Assembly: GCA_012970285.1 (NCBI GenBank)
Contig: JIBW01000002.1
Location: 558,001-622,000 of the forward strand
Direction of reading: 5' to 3'
Source: Bacillaceae bacterium JMAK1
Lineage (GTDB): Bacteria; Bacillota; Bacilli; Bacillales; Marinococcaceae
DNA: 64,000 nt
Part shown: positions 1 through 9,534 of the stretch, one piece after another
Position numbering within the stretch: position 1 is the first letter of the stretch
Layout: each line of letters begins with the position of its first letter
Program-made: the position numbers and the translations under genes
The notes under the pieces: model-generated
The model's input: only the letters and a program-made list of their open reading frames with translations
The model's database searches: none
What the model was told of the DNA's origin: nothing

Positions 1-597
1 ACATTATTGTTCGGACCGATGAAGCCAGTAGGATTAGAAGACCCTAGAACAGGGAAACGTCCATATGCTGTCGTTCAACTTCGTCAAGACAATGTGGAAG
101 GCACGCTTTACAATATTGTTGGATTTCAGACACATATGAAATGGGGTCCACAGAAGGAAGTTATTCGTCTTATTCCTGGTTTGGAAAACGCAGATATCGT
201 TCGTTACGGAGTTATGCATCGAAACACGTTTATGAATAGTCCCCGTCTACTCCGTCCAACGTATCAATACAAAGATCGTGATGACTTGTTCTTCGCAGGA
301 CAAATGACAGGTGTTGAAGGGTATGTAGAATCAGCGGCTGCGGGACTTATTGCCGGAACAAACGCTGCAAAGCAAGTGTTAGGTGAAGAGTTGATTGTTT
401 TCCCGAAAGAGACGATGATTGGTGCAATGGCACAATACATTACGACAGCAGACCCTGATCACTTCCAACCGATCAATGCTAACTTTGGTCTCGTTCCAAG
501 ACCAGCCGAGAAGATGAAGAAAAAAGAACGCTATGAATACCTCGGCCAAGTAGCGCTGGAGTCCATTCAGAATTTTATGAAAAAACAAGGCGTTTAG
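1..597 (+). CDS. trmFO: TrmFO, folate/FAD-dependent tRNA U54 methyltransferase (3' part only)
   Basis: The gene is cut by the window start; the last 198 residues are present and the frame is open from base 1. TrmFO (formerly Gid) makes m5U54 in the T-loop of tRNA, using methylene-tetrahydrofolate as carbon donor and FAD/NADPH for reduction. The visible part matches the C-terminal half of the family, with the [14 protein letters not shown] stretch at the very start and the [18 protein letters not shown] flavin-binding motif around residue 98 of the visible part. It is followed after 57 bases by xerC, the usual Bacillus order trmFO-xerC-hslV-hslU-codY. The true start lies outside the window, so the TTG at base 7 should not be taken as one. 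Confidence 0.95.
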   Translation, partial: TLLFGPMKPVGLEDPRTGKRPYAVVQLRQDNVEGTLYNIVGFQTHMKWGPQKEVIRLIPGLENADIVRYGVMHRNTFMNSPRLLRPTYQYKDRDDLFFAGQMTGVEGYVESAAAGLIAGTNAAKQVLGEELIVFPKETMIGAMAQYITTADPDHFQPINANFGLVPRPAEKMKKKERYEYLGQVALESIQNFMKKQGV

Positions 598-654
598 GTT
601 GATATCGACAAAGTTATGTGGTACGATTTAGTCGCTTTATTGAGGTGAATGATC

Positions 655-1554
655 ATGTGTACAAACGCACAAGATCCTTATCAGAAGTTTTTTCAATATC
701 TGCAAGTGGAGAAAAATGCCTCTCCCAATACGCTTACAGCTTATACTCGTGGGCTAAGTGATTGGGAGGAATTTTTAAAAGAAGAAGGCGTGGATGCAGG
801 GTGCTTGAATGCTGAGCGCCTCCACGTACGACTTTACTTGACGGCAATGCACAATAAAGGGTTACAACGAACGAGTATTGCTCGCGAGCTCTCGGTATTA
901 CGGACGTTTTATCGCTTCTTAAAACGGGAATCAATGATTCTTGAGAATCCAACATCGTTTACGCACTTTCCTTCGCAGCCCAATCGACTACCACGCTTTC
1001 TCTATGAAGAGGAGCTTCATTCCCTATTTGAAGTTTGTCGTGGAGATGACCCACTTAAACAAAGAGATCTTGCGATTATAGAGTTGCTGTATGCAACAGG
1101 AATACGAGTGAGTGAATGCACGAATTTGAAGATGACGGATCTTGATTTCGTGACAGAAACCGTTCATGTCTTAGGGAAAGGACGTAAAGAACGATACGTT
1201 CCAATCGGCGCTTTTGCGATTGATGCACTCGAGAGGTATTTTGAAGGTGGACGAAAGCGTTTAATACGCGAAGAAACTGAGCGCGTGTTTCTAAACTTTC
1301 GTGGTCTTCCCCTTACTGATCGTGGTTTACGTCATACATTAACGAAACGTGTACAGGAAGCTTCGCACACTTTGCGAATTTCTCCGCATAGTCTAAGGCA
1401 TACGTTTGCAACTCATCTGTTGAATGAAGGTGCTGATCTGCGCTCGGTACAGGAGCTTCTCGGTCATGAGAACCTTCGAACGACGCAGAAGTATACGCAC
1501 GTAACGACAGATCGTCTTCGTCACGTATACAAAGGTGCACACCCACGTGCCTGA
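655..1554 (+). CDS. xerC: Tyrosine recombinase XerC
   Basis: Site-specific recombinase that, with XerD, resolves chromosome dimers at dif. The 299-residue protein has the N-terminal SAM-like core-binding domain (about residues 5-90) and the C-terminal catalytic domain. All catalytic residues are visible: R151 (GIRVSE), a Lys near 175 (GKGRKER), H245 and R248 (HSLRH), H271 (GHENL) and the nucleophile Y280 (KYTHV). An ATG lies also at 649, but the GAGGTG ribosome site at 643-647 is only one base from it and seven from the ATG at 655, so 655 is preferred. In B. subtilis the gene is also called codV and heads the codV-clpQ-clpY-codY operon, as here. Confidence 0.95.
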   Translation: MCTNAQDPYQKFFQYLQVEKNASPNTLTAYTRGLSDWEEFLKEEGVDAGCLNAERLHVRLYLTAMHNKGLQRTSIARELSVLRTFYRFLKRESMILENPTSFTHFPSQPNRLPRFLYEEELHSLFEVCRGDDPLKQRDLAIIELLYATGIRVSECTNLKMTDLDFVTETVHVLGKGRKERYVPIGAFAIDALERYFEGGRKRLIREETERVFLNFRGLPLTDRGLRHTLTKRVQEASHTLRISPHSLRHTFATHLLNEGADLRSVQELLGHENLRTTQKYTHVTTDRLRHVYKGAHPRA

Positions 1555-1565
1555 AAGGAGGCAAC

Positions 1566-2105
1566 ATGGAACATTCATTCCATGCTACGACAATTTTTGC
1601 AATCCGACATAACGGTAAAGGTGCAATGGCAGGTGATGGACAGGTAACGTTCGGTCAAGCGACAGTCATGAAGCACTCAGCTAAGAAGATCCGTAGAATA
1701 TACAACGGTAAAGTTCTCGCAGGCTTCGCAGGTTCTGTTGCAGATGCGTTTACGCTTTTTGAGATGTTTGAAGGTAAGTTGCAAGAAGCGAGCGGACAAC
1801 TGGACCGTGCTGCCATTAACCTCGCAAAGGAATGGCGTAATGATAAAGTGCTTCGCAAGCTTGAAGCGATGCTCCTTGTCATGAACGAAGATAAACTTCT
1901 TCTTGTCGCAGGGACTGGTGAAATCATTGAACCTGATGATGGCATGATTGCGATCGGTTCTGGAGGTTTTTACGCCTTAGCAGCGGGACGTGTGCTTGCG
2001 AAACATTCAGCTCTTTCCGCAAAGGAAATTGCTGAGGAAGCACTAAAGACCGCTGGGGACATTTGTGTGTACACAAACCATGAGCGAATCATTGAAGAAA
2101 TTTAA
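1566..2105 (+). CDS. hslV: HslV (ClpQ) peptidase subunit
   Basis: Proteolytic core of the HslUV (ClpYQ) ATP-dependent protease, which forms two stacked hexamers capped by HslU. The 179-residue length and the motifs [33 protein letters not shown] and AIGSGG are typical. The protein starts [12 protein letters not shown], so the conserved TT that is the N-terminal nucleophile in E. coli HslV sits at residues 8-9 behind a short extension. B. subtilis ClpQ has a similar extension and uses an N-terminal Ser; here residue 2 is Glu, so how the mature nucleophile is exposed is unclear. AAAGGAGG lies just upstream of the ATG. hslU follows after 42 bases. Confidence 0.95.
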   Translation: MEHSFHATTIFAIRHNGKGAMAGDGQVTFGQATVMKHSAKKIRRIYNGKVLAGFAGSVADAFTLFEMFEGKLQEASGQLDRAAINLAKEWRNDKVLRKLEAMLLVMNEDKLLLVAGTGEIIEPDDGMIAIGSGGFYALAAGRVLAKHSALSAKEIAEEALKTAGDICVYTNHERIIEEI

Positions 2106-2147
2106 CGGCTTAGTATCATTCTAAGAATGAAGGATAGGTGATGGCTT

Positions 2148-3554
2148 TTGGAACATGCCAATCAAACACCAAAGCAAATTGTCAATAAGCTTGATCAATA
2201 TATTGTTGGTCAAAATGGTGCAAAGCGTGCCGTAGCTGTTGCGCTTCGTAATCGTTATCGCAGAAGCAAAGTAGCGGAGAACATTCGTGATGAGATCACA
2301 CCGAAGAACATCTTGATGATCGGACCAACGGGTGTTGGAAAGACTGAAATTGCAAGACGTTTATCCAAACTTGTAGGGGCTCCGTTCGTGAAAGTCGAAG
2401 CGACGAAGTTTACCGAAGTTGGTTATGTCGGGCGTGATGTTGAATCGATGGTTCGTGATCTGGTAGAAGTTGCCGTTCGTCTCGTCAAAGAAGAGAAGAT
2501 GAAAGGCGTGCAACCGGAAGCGAAGGATCTAGCGAATGAGCGTCTCGTCGAGTTACTTGTCCCTTCGAAAAAGAAAAGCCAAGCGTACAAAAATCCGCTC
2601 GAAATGTTTTTTAATTCACAAGGGAACATGAATCAAGACGTTGACTTGGATGATGAGTCAGAGCAACGTGATTCTATCAAAGAGCGTCGTAAGAAAACGG
2701 CGATTCAATTGACGAATGGTGAATTAGAAGACGAAGTCGTCACGGTTGAAGTTGAAGAACAACAACAAGGACTTATGGATATGCTTTCTGGATCTGGCAT
2801 GGAACAAATGGGCATGATGCAGGATATGCTCGGTAGTATGATGCCAAAGAAAAAGAAAAAGCGTAAGCTCCCTGTGCGCGAGGCAAGGCAAGTACTCATT
2901 GACGATGAAGCACAAAAGCTCGTTGACATGGATGAAGTCGGCCAACTAGCTGTTGAGAAGACAGAACAACTTGGCATGATTTTTATTGATGAGATTGATA
3001 AAGTAGCTGGTAAACAACAGTCAAGTTCTGTAGACGTTTCACGAGAAGGCGTACAAAGAGATATATTGCCGATCGTGGAAGGATCAACAGTAACAACGAA
3101 GTATGGCCCCGTACAAACCGATCACATTTTGTTTATCGCAGCGGGTGCATTTCACGTATCAAGACCGTCGGATTTAATTCCAGAACTTCAAGGACGCTTC
3201 CCGATTCGGGTAGAGCTGAACAACTTAAGTAAAGACGATTTTGTGCGAATACTTCGTGAGCCTGATAATGCACTTTTAAAACAATATTCTGCTCTTTTGG
3301 AAACTGAAGGTATAAACGTTGAATTTTCTGACGAAGCTGTAGTTAGATTGGCTGAGTTAGCAGAGCAGGTAAATCAAACGACGGAGAACATCGGTGCAAG
3401 AAGATTGCACACGTTGTTGGAACGATTGTTAGAAGACTTGTCGTTTGAGGCATCGGATGTCACGTTAGAAACGATCACAATTACCACAAGTTATGTCAAC
3501 GAGAAACTAGCAGATGTTGCAGGCAATGAGGATACCAGCCACTATATCTTGTAA
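2148..3554 (+). CDS. hslU: HslU (ClpY) ATPase subunit
   Basis: AAA+ unfoldase of the HslUV protease, which recognises, unfolds and threads substrates into HslV. The 468 residues carry Walker A GPTGVGKT at about 59-66, the [14 protein letters not shown] pore-region motif, a variable I domain at about 110-240 with a Lys-rich stretch (MPKKKKKRK), Walker B FIDEID near 280, sensor segments and the C-terminal LSFEASD region with the final hydrophobic YIL that docks into HslV. The start is a TTG at 2148, behind AAGGATAGG; no better start fits the family N-terminus ([16 protein letters not shown]). It is co-transcribed with hslV and codY. Confidence 0.95.
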   Translation: MEHANQTPKQIVNKLDQYIVGQNGAKRAVAVALRNRYRRSKVAENIRDEITPKNILMIGPTGVGKTEIARRLSKLVGAPFVKVEATKFTEVGYVGRDVESMVRDLVEVAVRLVKEEKMKGVQPEAKDLANERLVELLVPSKKKSQAYKNPLEMFFNSQGNMNQDVDLDDESEQRDSIKERRKKTAIQLTNGELEDEVVTVEVEEQQQGLMDMLSGSGMEQMGMMQDMLGSMMPKKKKKRKLPVREARQVLIDDEAQKLVDMDEVGQLAVEKTEQLGMIFIDEIDKVAGKQQSSSVDVSREGVQRDILPIVEGSTVTTKYGPVQTDHILFIAAGAFHVSRPSDLIPELQGRFPIRVELNNLSKDDFVRILREPDNALLKQYSALLETEGINVEFSDEAVVRLAELAEQVNQTTENIGARRLHTLLERLLEDLSFEASDVTLETITITTSYVNEKLADVAGNEDTSHYIL

Positions 3555-3580
3555 TTTATGATTAGGAGGATCTACAGGAG

Positions 3581-4360
3581 ATGGAACTATTAACGAAATC
3601 TAGAAAGATCAACGAAATGCTACAAAAATCAGCAGGTCAACATGTCGATTTTAAGGACATGGCAGAAACATTACGTGACGTAATTTCTGCAAATATCTTT
3701 GTTGTAAGTCGAAGAGGGAAGCTTCTCGGTTATTCAATTCAACAGGAAATTGAGCACGATCGCATTGATCGTATTTTAGAAGAGCGTCAATTCCCTGAAG
3801 AATACACAGAAGGACTTTTCTCGGTGGCGGACACTTCGTCAAACCTTGACATTGACAGCAAATATACAGCTTTCCCTGTTGAAAACAGAGAACTATTCAA
3901 AACAGGACTTACGACCATTGTTCCAATCAACGGTGGTGGCCAACGTATTGGTACACTTATTCTTGCTAGACTTAACGACTCGTTTAACGATGATGACTTG
4001 ATTCTTGCTGAATACGGTGCAACAGTAGTTGGTATGGAGATCCTTCACGAGAAGGCACAAGAGATCGAAGAAGAGGCACGTAGCAAAGCTGTCGTTCAAA
4101 TGGCAATTAGCTCCCTTTCTTACAGTGAGCTTGAAGCTGTTGAACACATCTTCGAAGAACTTGATGGTAAAGAAGGACTACTCGTTGCAAGTAAAATTGC
4201 AGACCGTGTAGGAATTACTCGTTCTGTTATCGTAAACGCGCTTCGTAAGCTTGAGAGTGCGGGAGTTATTGAATCTCGCTCACTCGGTATGAAGGGTACG
4301 TATATTAAAGTTCTAAACAGTAAATTCTTAAACGAACTCGAGCGTCTTCGTGAAGAGTAG
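3581..4360 (+). CDS. codY: CodY, GTP- and branched-chain-amino-acid-sensing global repressor
   Basis: Transcriptional repressor that binds DNA when Ile/Val/Leu and GTP are plentiful and shuts off nutrient-scavenging, motility and competence genes in Bacillus. The 259-residue length is the family standard. The N-terminal GAF ligand domain covers about residues 1-155 and the winged HTH about 180-250, with the helix-turn-helix segment [20 protein letters not shown] close to the end. AGGAGG lies upstream of the ATG. It is the last gene before a strong terminator, and the next operon is fla/che, a known CodY target in B. subtilis; see the candidate site in the gap that follows. Confidence 0.97.
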   Translation: MELLTKSRKINEMLQKSAGQHVDFKDMAETLRDVISANIFVVSRRGKLLGYSIQQEIEHDRIDRILEERQFPEEYTEGLFSVADTSSNLDIDSKYTAFPVENRELFKTGLTTIVPINGGGQRIGTLILARLNDSFNDDDLILAEYGATVVGMEILHEKAQEIEEEARSKAVVQMAISSLSYSELEAVEHIFEELDGKEGLLVASKIADRVGITRSVIVNALRKLESAGVIESRSLGMKGTYIKVLNSKFLNELERLREE

Positions 4361-4371
4361 AATCAATAAAT

Positions 4372-4415
4372 AAAAGCATCGCAAATGTGAGAAATCACGT
4401 TTGCGATGCTTTTTT
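4372..4415 (+). terminator. Intrinsic terminator after codY
   Basis: A long stem of AAAAGCATCGCAAA and its complement TTTGCGATGCTTTT encloses a short loop and runs into a T tract. It ends the trmFO/xerC-codY transcript and separates it from the motility operon. Confidence 0.9.
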
Positions 4416-4934
4416 GTGTTCACAGGTTTTGCTTGAAATGCATTCCGAAACGGTGTGTCTTAATTACTAATTGGATATAAATTGTAAATTTATAAAGTTC
4501 TAAATCACGCAGAGTCACATCTTATATTCTAGTAGTAAAGAACTATAAAACGTCTAAATTAATTATTCTTATTATTAAGATAACAAAAGATTAAGAGGAA
4601 TTTCGTCAGTTTTACAAAATTTGTAATATCGAAAGAAGAAAAGGACTGATTCTAAAAGACTATAAAAATACCTTTCTAGCCTTTCTTAGTAATGCCAAAA
4701 GACTACTTATTTTTCTGTCTAATTGGTATTAAAGACCTTATCTATTTGTCTAAACGTGTAATTTATAGTCCTATCCTAGTGAAATTTGTAGTAAAAACTG
4801 TTTTTATATAGAAAAACATCCCAAAAGTGAATACAATTAAAGAGACGATTAGCGTATTACGGAAGTAACAAATGTTTCTAACGATTAGAAGAAGTATCGT
4901 GATTTAAGCCATCATATGAACGGGGAGGTTCAAC
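4416..4934 (+). other. Gene-free AT-rich leader of the fla/che operon
   Basis: This 519-base stretch holds no convincing ORF on either strand. It is clearly more AT-rich than the genes on either side. The motif A-A-(A)-GA(A)CTATAAAA occurs twice (around 4537-4550 and 4647-4660) and shortened GACTA forms appear nearby. By position it must carry the promoter or promoters for flgB onward, but I could not assign a sigma-A or sigma-D promoter with acceptable boxes and spacing. A ribosome site GGGGAGG precedes flgB at about 4922-4928. Confidence 0.6.
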
Positions 4935-5324
4935 ATGGCACTATTTTCTCCAACGATCTCGTCACTTGAACGGGGCATGAATGCTTCGGTGATGCAACAG
5001 CAAGCGATCGCATCAAACATAGCGAATGTAGACACACCGAATTATAAAGCAAAGCAAGTGCAGTTTAAAGACGTTTTAAGCGAAGCCAAAGGAGAGCTTT
5101 TGGCACATAGAACCGATGAGCGTCATGTACCTTTTACATATCACTCTGAACAAATGAAACAAGTAAATCCACGAGACGTTATGTATTCTCACAGTGGGAA
5201 CAGTGTAGACCTCGACAAAGAGATGGCAGAGATGGCCAACAATCAAATCTACTATCAAGCAGTAAGTGATCGTTTGAACGGTCAGTTTAGCTCATTAAAG
5301 ACAGCAATTCGAGGAGGAAGTTAG
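4935..5324 (+). CDS. flgB: Flagellar proximal rod protein FlgB
   Basis: Rod component of the basal body, exported by the flagellar type III apparatus and assembled on the MS ring with FlgC and FliE. The 129-residue protein has the rod/hook family N-terminus with the IASNIANVDTPNYKAK motif at residues 27-42, and a C-terminal heptad-like helix that pairs with it in the assembled rod. The GGGGAGG site lies seven bases before the ATG. It opens the fla/che operon, followed by flgC after one base. Confidence 0.95.
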   Translation: MALFSPTISSLERGMNASVMQQQAIASNIANVDTPNYKAKQVQFKDVLSEAKGELLAHRTDERHVPFTYHSEQMKQVNPRDVMYSHSGNSVDLDKEMAEMANNQIYYQAVSDRLNGQFSSLKTAIRGGS

Positions 5325-5325
5325 G

Positions 5326-5784
5326 TTGGCGCTATTTACTGGAATGAACGCAACGGCCTCTGCGTTAACTACGCAACGTTTACGTATGGACGTTGCAGCG
5401 AGCAATATGGCAAATGCAGAAACGACGAGGGCTACGATGGTAGATGGAGAGTGGCAACCTTACGAGCGAAAAGTCGTCACACTTGCACCGGATAAAAACG
5501 AAAGCTTTGCGTCGATTTTATCAGAACAAAGAAAGCAAGGCGTTTCAAATGCTGATGGCGTGAAAGCTACATCGATTGTTGCCGATCAAACGCCAGGTAA
5601 AACGATCTATCAACCAGGACACCCGGATGCTGATGAAGATGGCAATCTGCACATGCCAAATGTCGACCCTTTAAAAGAAATGGTCGATATTATGGGAGCA
5701 ACACGCTCGTATGAGGCGAATGTAACCGTCTTTGATGCACACAAAAGCATGATGATGAAAGCATTAGAAATTGGACGAGGGTAA
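5326..5784 (+). CDS. flgC: Flagellar proximal rod protein FlgC
   Basis: Second rod subunit of the basal body, 152 residues. The N-terminal AASNMANAETTRA segment and the C-terminal VDPLKEMVDIMGATRSYEAN segment are the family signatures. The start is a TTG at 5326, one base after the flgB stop and nine after GAGGAGG at 5311-5317; the N-terminal sequence MALFTGMNATASALTTQRLRMD fits the family from this codon. Confidence 0.95.
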   Translation: MALFTGMNATASALTTQRLRMDVAASNMANAETTRATMVDGEWQPYERKVVTLAPDKNESFASILSEQRKQGVSNADGVKATSIVADQTPGKTIYQPGHPDADEDGNLHMPNVDPLKEMVDIMGATRSYEANVTVFDAHKSMMMKALEIGRG

Positions 5785-5805
5785 AGAAACTAAAAGTAGG
5801 GGTGA

Positions 5806-6126
5806 ATGAACGTGACGATCCAGCACACATCGATGTTTGCACCTATGCAATCGATCGGGCAGGAGACACTCTTACCGAGAGTGGAGCGTACAACTGCTGA
5901 CGCACATGAATCATTTGCAACGACGTTACAACACGCCATTCAATCTGTGAATGGCCAGCAACAGCATTCACAAGAAATGACGACGCGGCTCGTAAATGGA
6001 GATGTCGAGTCATTGCATGATGTAATGATTGCTTCTGAGAAAGCAGGAATCGCACTACAAGCGACAGTTGAAGTACGTAATAAAGTCGTCGAAGCTTACG
6101 AGACGATGATGCGAATGCAAGTGTAA
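5806..6126 (+). CDS. fliE: Flagellar hook-basal body protein FliE
   Basis: Junction protein between the MS ring (FliF) and the rod. The protein has 106 residues from ATG 5806, or 104 from GTG 5812, which is better spaced from the GTAGGGG ribosome site and equally plausible. The family C-terminus, with ATVEVRNKVVEAYETMMRMQV, is clear; the N-terminal third is poorly conserved, as in other FliE. It sits between flgC and fliF as in B. subtilis. Confidence 0.92.
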   Translation: MNVTIQHTSMFAPMQSIGQETLLPRVERTTADAHESFATTLQHAIQSVNGQQQHSQEMTTRLVNGDVESLHDVMIASEKAGIALQATVEVRNKVVEAYETMMRMQV

Positions 6127-6155
6127 TGAATGTTAGGAAATAGGAGAGGCAGTTC

Positions 6156-7730
6156 ATGAATGAGCGACTCATACAGTATCGAGACAAAGTAACGGGTTTT
6201 TGGACGTCAAAAACGAGAAAAGAACAAGGAATCTTTATTGCTTCCTTCATACTCATTCTCGTCGTCATAATGTTAATTATCTTTTTTACATTTAGAACGA
6301 GCTACGCCCCGCTTTATAGCAACATGTCAGTTAGTGAAACCGGTCAGATTAAAGAGACGTTGGATAGTCGAGGTGTCCCGAATGAAATTCGAGATGACGG
6401 AACGACCATCTTCGTGCCGGAAGAACTTGTAGATAACATAAAAGTAGAACTTGCAGCGGAAGGCTTACCAGCAACAGGCTCCATTACATATGATGATTTC
6501 CGTGATAGTTTAGGATTTGGAATGACAGACAACGAGTTTTCAGTGATGGAAAAAGCGGCGATGCAATCCGAATTAGAAACGTTAATACAAACGATTGATG
6601 GCGTCCAAGGCGCTACTGTGATGATTCAATTACCAGAAGAGACGATTTGGTTAAGCGATGAAGAAGGAGCAGCTCAAGCGTCTATCGTCGTTACGCTTGC
6701 GCCAGGGATGACACTTGACCAAGGAAATGTGCAAGCATTGTACAACTTAGTTTCCAAGAGTATACCGAATCTCCCTACCGATAATATCGTCATTACGGAT
6801 CAGTTGTTTAATAGTTATTTTTATGAAAGTCAAGAAGGCATGCAAAATATGCAAGCCTATGACCAGCAACGTGAAGTTCGTCGGACGATTGAAAACGACT
6901 TGCAACAGCGTTTGCAACAAATGCTCGGTCTGATGATGGGACAAGACAAAGTTGTCGTATCCGTTACGGCAGATGTTGATTTCACCCAAGAATATCGTGA
7001 AGAAGATCTCATTGAACCTGTGGACGAAGATGCAACAGAAGGAATCGCCATTAGCGCAGAACGTGTATCTGAGTATTACGAAGGACAAGCACCGAATGAT
7101 GAAGGTGTTGCTGGCACGGGTGAAGATGATATTGCAAATTACCCAGGTGTTGTAGCCGGGGGTGACGGCGATTATGAGCGGATGGAAGATCGTATTAATT
7201 ACGATGTAAATCGGATTCACCGTCAAATTCAAGAAAGTCCATATAAGATTCGTGACTTAGGTGTGCAAGTCGTTGTTGAGCCACCCGTTGCAGATGACCC
7301 GATGTCTTTACCGCCACAAGCACTTAGTGAAATTGAATCCATGCTTGAATCAGTCGTTATGACGAGCATTGATCAACCACTTCTAGAAGAGATGGATGGG
7401 GCAATATCTGAGAAGATTCTCGTTACGTCACAGCCGTTGTATGGCAAAGCCGACACCGAACCTATGTCGAGCTTTACGATTCCGACGTGGGCGTATGTTG
7501 TAACGGCTATTGGGATTGCGGCTCTCATCATCGGTATCATTTTATTACTGAGACGAAACAGAGAAGAGTATGAAGAAGTTGAAGAATTAACGTACGACGA
7601 ACAAATTGATGAGATTCCAACTGAAGATTTAACGCCAAGCGCAGAACGCAAAAAGAAATTGGAACAACTCGCAAGGGAGCGACCTGAAGAGTTTTCGAAG
7701 TTGCTTCGTACGTGGCTTTCAGAAGACTAG
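6156..7730 (+). CDS. fliF: Flagellar MS-ring protein FliF
   Basis: Forms the membrane-embedded MS ring on which rod, C-ring and export gate assemble. The 524-residue protein has transmembrane helices at about 25-46 and 445-465, with ring-building motifs between them (YAPLYSNMS, ALEGELARTI-like repeats) and a C-terminal cytoplasmic FliG-binding tail ending LLRTWLSED. Residues about 282-345 form a strongly acidic, Gly/Asp/Glu-rich stretch facing outside, in the region where the beta-collar insert lies in other FliF. GGAGAGG precedes the ATG. fliG follows after 15 bases. Confidence 0.95.
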   Translation: MNERLIQYRDKVTGFWTSKTRKEQGIFIASFILILVVIMLIIFFTFRTSYAPLYSNMSVSETGQIKETLDSRGVPNEIRDDGTTIFVPEELVDNIKVELAAEGLPATGSITYDDFRDSLGFGMTDNEFSVMEKAAMQSELETLIQTIDGVQGATVMIQLPEETIWLSDEEGAAQASIVVTLAPGMTLDQGNVQALYNLVSKSIPNLPTDNIVITDQLFNSYFYESQEGMQNMQAYDQQREVRRTIENDLQQRLQQMLGLMMGQDKVVVSVTADVDFTQEYREEDLIEPVDEDATEGIAISAERVSEYYEGQAPNDEGVAGTGEDDIANYPGVVAGGDGDYERMEDRINYDVNRIHRQIQESPYKIRDLGVQVVVEPPVADDPMSLPPQALSEIESMLESVVMTSIDQPLLEEMDGAISEKILVTSQPLYGKADTEPMSSFTIPTWAYVVTAIGIAALIIGIILLLRRNREEYEEVEELTYDEQIDEIPTEDLTPSAERKKKLEQLARERPEEFSKLLRTWLSED

Positions 7731-7745
7731 GGGGCACACATACCA

Positions 7746-8759
7746 ATGGTCAAAACAAAAAAGAAATTTACAGGCAAGCAAAAAGCAGCTGCATTGCTTA
7801 TTTCACTCGGTCCAGACGTATCAGCACAAGTGTATAAGCATTTGCAGCAAGAAGAGATTGAACAACTAACACTTGAAATTGCAAATGTACGTAAAGTAGA
7901 AAACGATATAAAAGAACAGTTAATTAAAGAATTCCATCAGTTAGCTGTGGCTCAAGATTATATGACCCAAGGTGGCATTGGCTACGCTCGTGACGTTTTA
8001 GAGAAAGCGTTAGGAAACGATGAAGCGATGGCGATTATTTCTAGACTTACGTCGACGTTACAAGTGCGTCCGTTCGACTTTGCAAGAAAGTCCGAACCTG
8101 TCCAAGTTTTGAACTTTATTCAAAACGAACACCCACAAACGATCGCACTCGTCTTATCGTACTTAGACCCAGACCAAAGTGGTCAGATCTTGTCTGAGCT
8201 GCCGTCAGATTTACAAGCCGAAGTAGCGAAGCGAATCGCCACGATGGACCGGACATCTCCAGAGATTATTAGTGAAGTCGAAAGTGTGTTAGAACAAAAA
8301 CTCGCGTCAACATTCACGCACGATTACACTGAAGCCGGTGGTATTGAATCAGTCGTTGAAGTGTTAAACAGTGTAGACCGTAGTACAGAACGCACAATTT
8401 TAGATAGCTTAGAAATTCAAGATCCTGAGCTTGCAGAAGAAATCAAAAAGCGGATGTTCGTCTTTGAAGATATTGTCACGCTCGATAACCGCTCCATTCA
8501 ACGGATTATTCGTGACGTTGATAACGAAGATTTGCAGTTGTCTCTTAAAGTTGCAAGTGAGGAAGTTCGAGAGATTCTCTTTAGCAACATGTCGCAACGA
8601 ATGGCAGAAACATTCCGTGAAGAAATGGAATTCATGGGACCTGTTCGTTTGAAAGATGTTGAAGATGCGCAAACGAGAATTGTGAATGCTGTTCGTCGTC
8701 TTGAAGAAGCGGGTGAAATTGTCATCGCACGTGGTGGAGGAGATGATATCGTTGTCTAG
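7746..8759 (+). CDS. fliG: Flagellar motor switch protein FliG
   Basis: C-ring protein that binds FliF through its N-terminal domain and interacts with the stators through its C-terminal torque helix. The 337 residues include the KQKAAALLISLG N-terminus, the middle-domain EHPQT motif near 128-132 and the C-terminal charged torque helix with the segment IQRIIRDVDNEDLQLSLKV. Length and order (fliF-fliG-fliH) are normal. Its last bases overlap the preferred fliH start by eight bases. Confidence 0.96.
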   Translation: MVKTKKKFTGKQKAAALLISLGPDVSAQVYKHLQQEEIEQLTLEIANVRKVENDIKEQLIKEFHQLAVAQDYMTQGGIGYARDVLEKALGNDEAMAIISRLTSTLQVRPFDFARKSEPVQVLNFIQNEHPQTIALVLSYLDPDQSGQILSELPSDLQAEVAKRIATMDRTSPEIISEVESVLEQKLASTFTHDYTEAGGIESVVEVLNSVDRSTERTILDSLEIQDPELAEEIKKRMFVFEDIVTLDNRSIQRIIRDVDNEDLQLSLKVASEEVREILFSNMSQRMAETFREEMEFMGPVRLKDVEDAQTRIVNAVRRLEEAGEIVIARGGGDDIVV

Positions 8760-9534
8760 GATTATTAAGCAAAGTGACCAATCCGATCATCAATCTCCGT
8801 ACACGTTACTGCTTCACTCTTTTCACAAAGAGACCGATGACGAGCCGTTCGTAGAGAAGAACGAAACGGTGAAAGTTCAAGCAGATACACTCGTTCAAAA
8901 TGCTCGAACCGAAGCGAAACGTTTGCTTGATGAAGTGAACGTTGAAATCGAAGCGTCTAAAACCGCAATCCAACAGGAACGCCTCGCTGCTGAAGAAGAA
9001 GCAAAGAGGCTACATGAACAAGCGAGACGAAGCGGAGAAGAAGAAGGATACCGCGACGGACTTTCCAAAGGGTACAACGAATATTCCGAGCAAATTGCAC
9101 AAGCAACTGAAGTAGTGCGGTTGGCAAGAGTTGATTATGACGCCTATTTGCATCATGCAGAAACAGATATCGTAGAGCTTGCTTCAGCAATGGCAAAAGA
9201 AATGACGAATGTCACGATGCAAGAACAAGAGGGGTATGCTTCGTTTTTGAAAAAAGCGATTCAAGAAGTTCACGAAGAAACGGAAGTTCTCATCCACATT
9301 CATCCGAAACATTACGAAGAAACGATTCAAAGACGATCGGAATACGAAGCGCTGTTTACAGTAGCTGAACGAATTCGTTTCTTCCCAGATTCGAATTTAG
9401 AAGAAGATGGATGTGTCATTTTGACTCCTAAAGGACGAATGGATGCAAGCATTACGACACAGCTGCAACGCTTGAAAACTGAGCTAACAGCACTTTTAGA
9501 AGAGGAACAGGAGCCTACGAATGAAAGCCGTTGA
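8752..9534 (+). CDS. fliH: Flagellar assembly protein FliH
   Basis: Peripheral stalk-like regulator that binds the FliI ATPase and brings export substrates to the gate. The frame is open from farther upstream, but GGAGGA at 8736-8741 points to the TTG at 8752, which gives 260 residues starting MSRIIKQSDQ; the ATG at 8743 is too close to that site. A long charged coiled coil covers about residues 45-110, followed by the FliH/V-ATPase E-like C-terminal domain (SNLEEDGCVILTPKGRMDAS near the end). It overlaps fliG by eight bases and fliI by fourteen. Confidence 0.9.
   Translation: MSRIIKQSDQSDHQSPYTLLLHSFHKETDDEPFVEKNETVKVQADTLVQNARTEAKRLLDEVNVEIEASKTAIQQERLAAEEEAKRLHEQARRSGEEEGYRDGLSKGYNEYSEQIAQATEVVRLARVDYDAYLHHAETDIVELASAMAKEMTNVTMQEQEGYASFLKKAIQEVHEETEVLIHIHPKHYEETIQRRSEYEALFTVAERIRFFPDSNLEEDGCVILTPKGRMDASITTQLQRLKTELTALLEEEQEPTNESR

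Noticed and set aside
6747-7232. 161-codon minus-strand ORF inside fliF
   Set aside because: Antisense to a clear fliF reading frame, with hydrophobic composition that follows from reverse acidic codons; no start signals.
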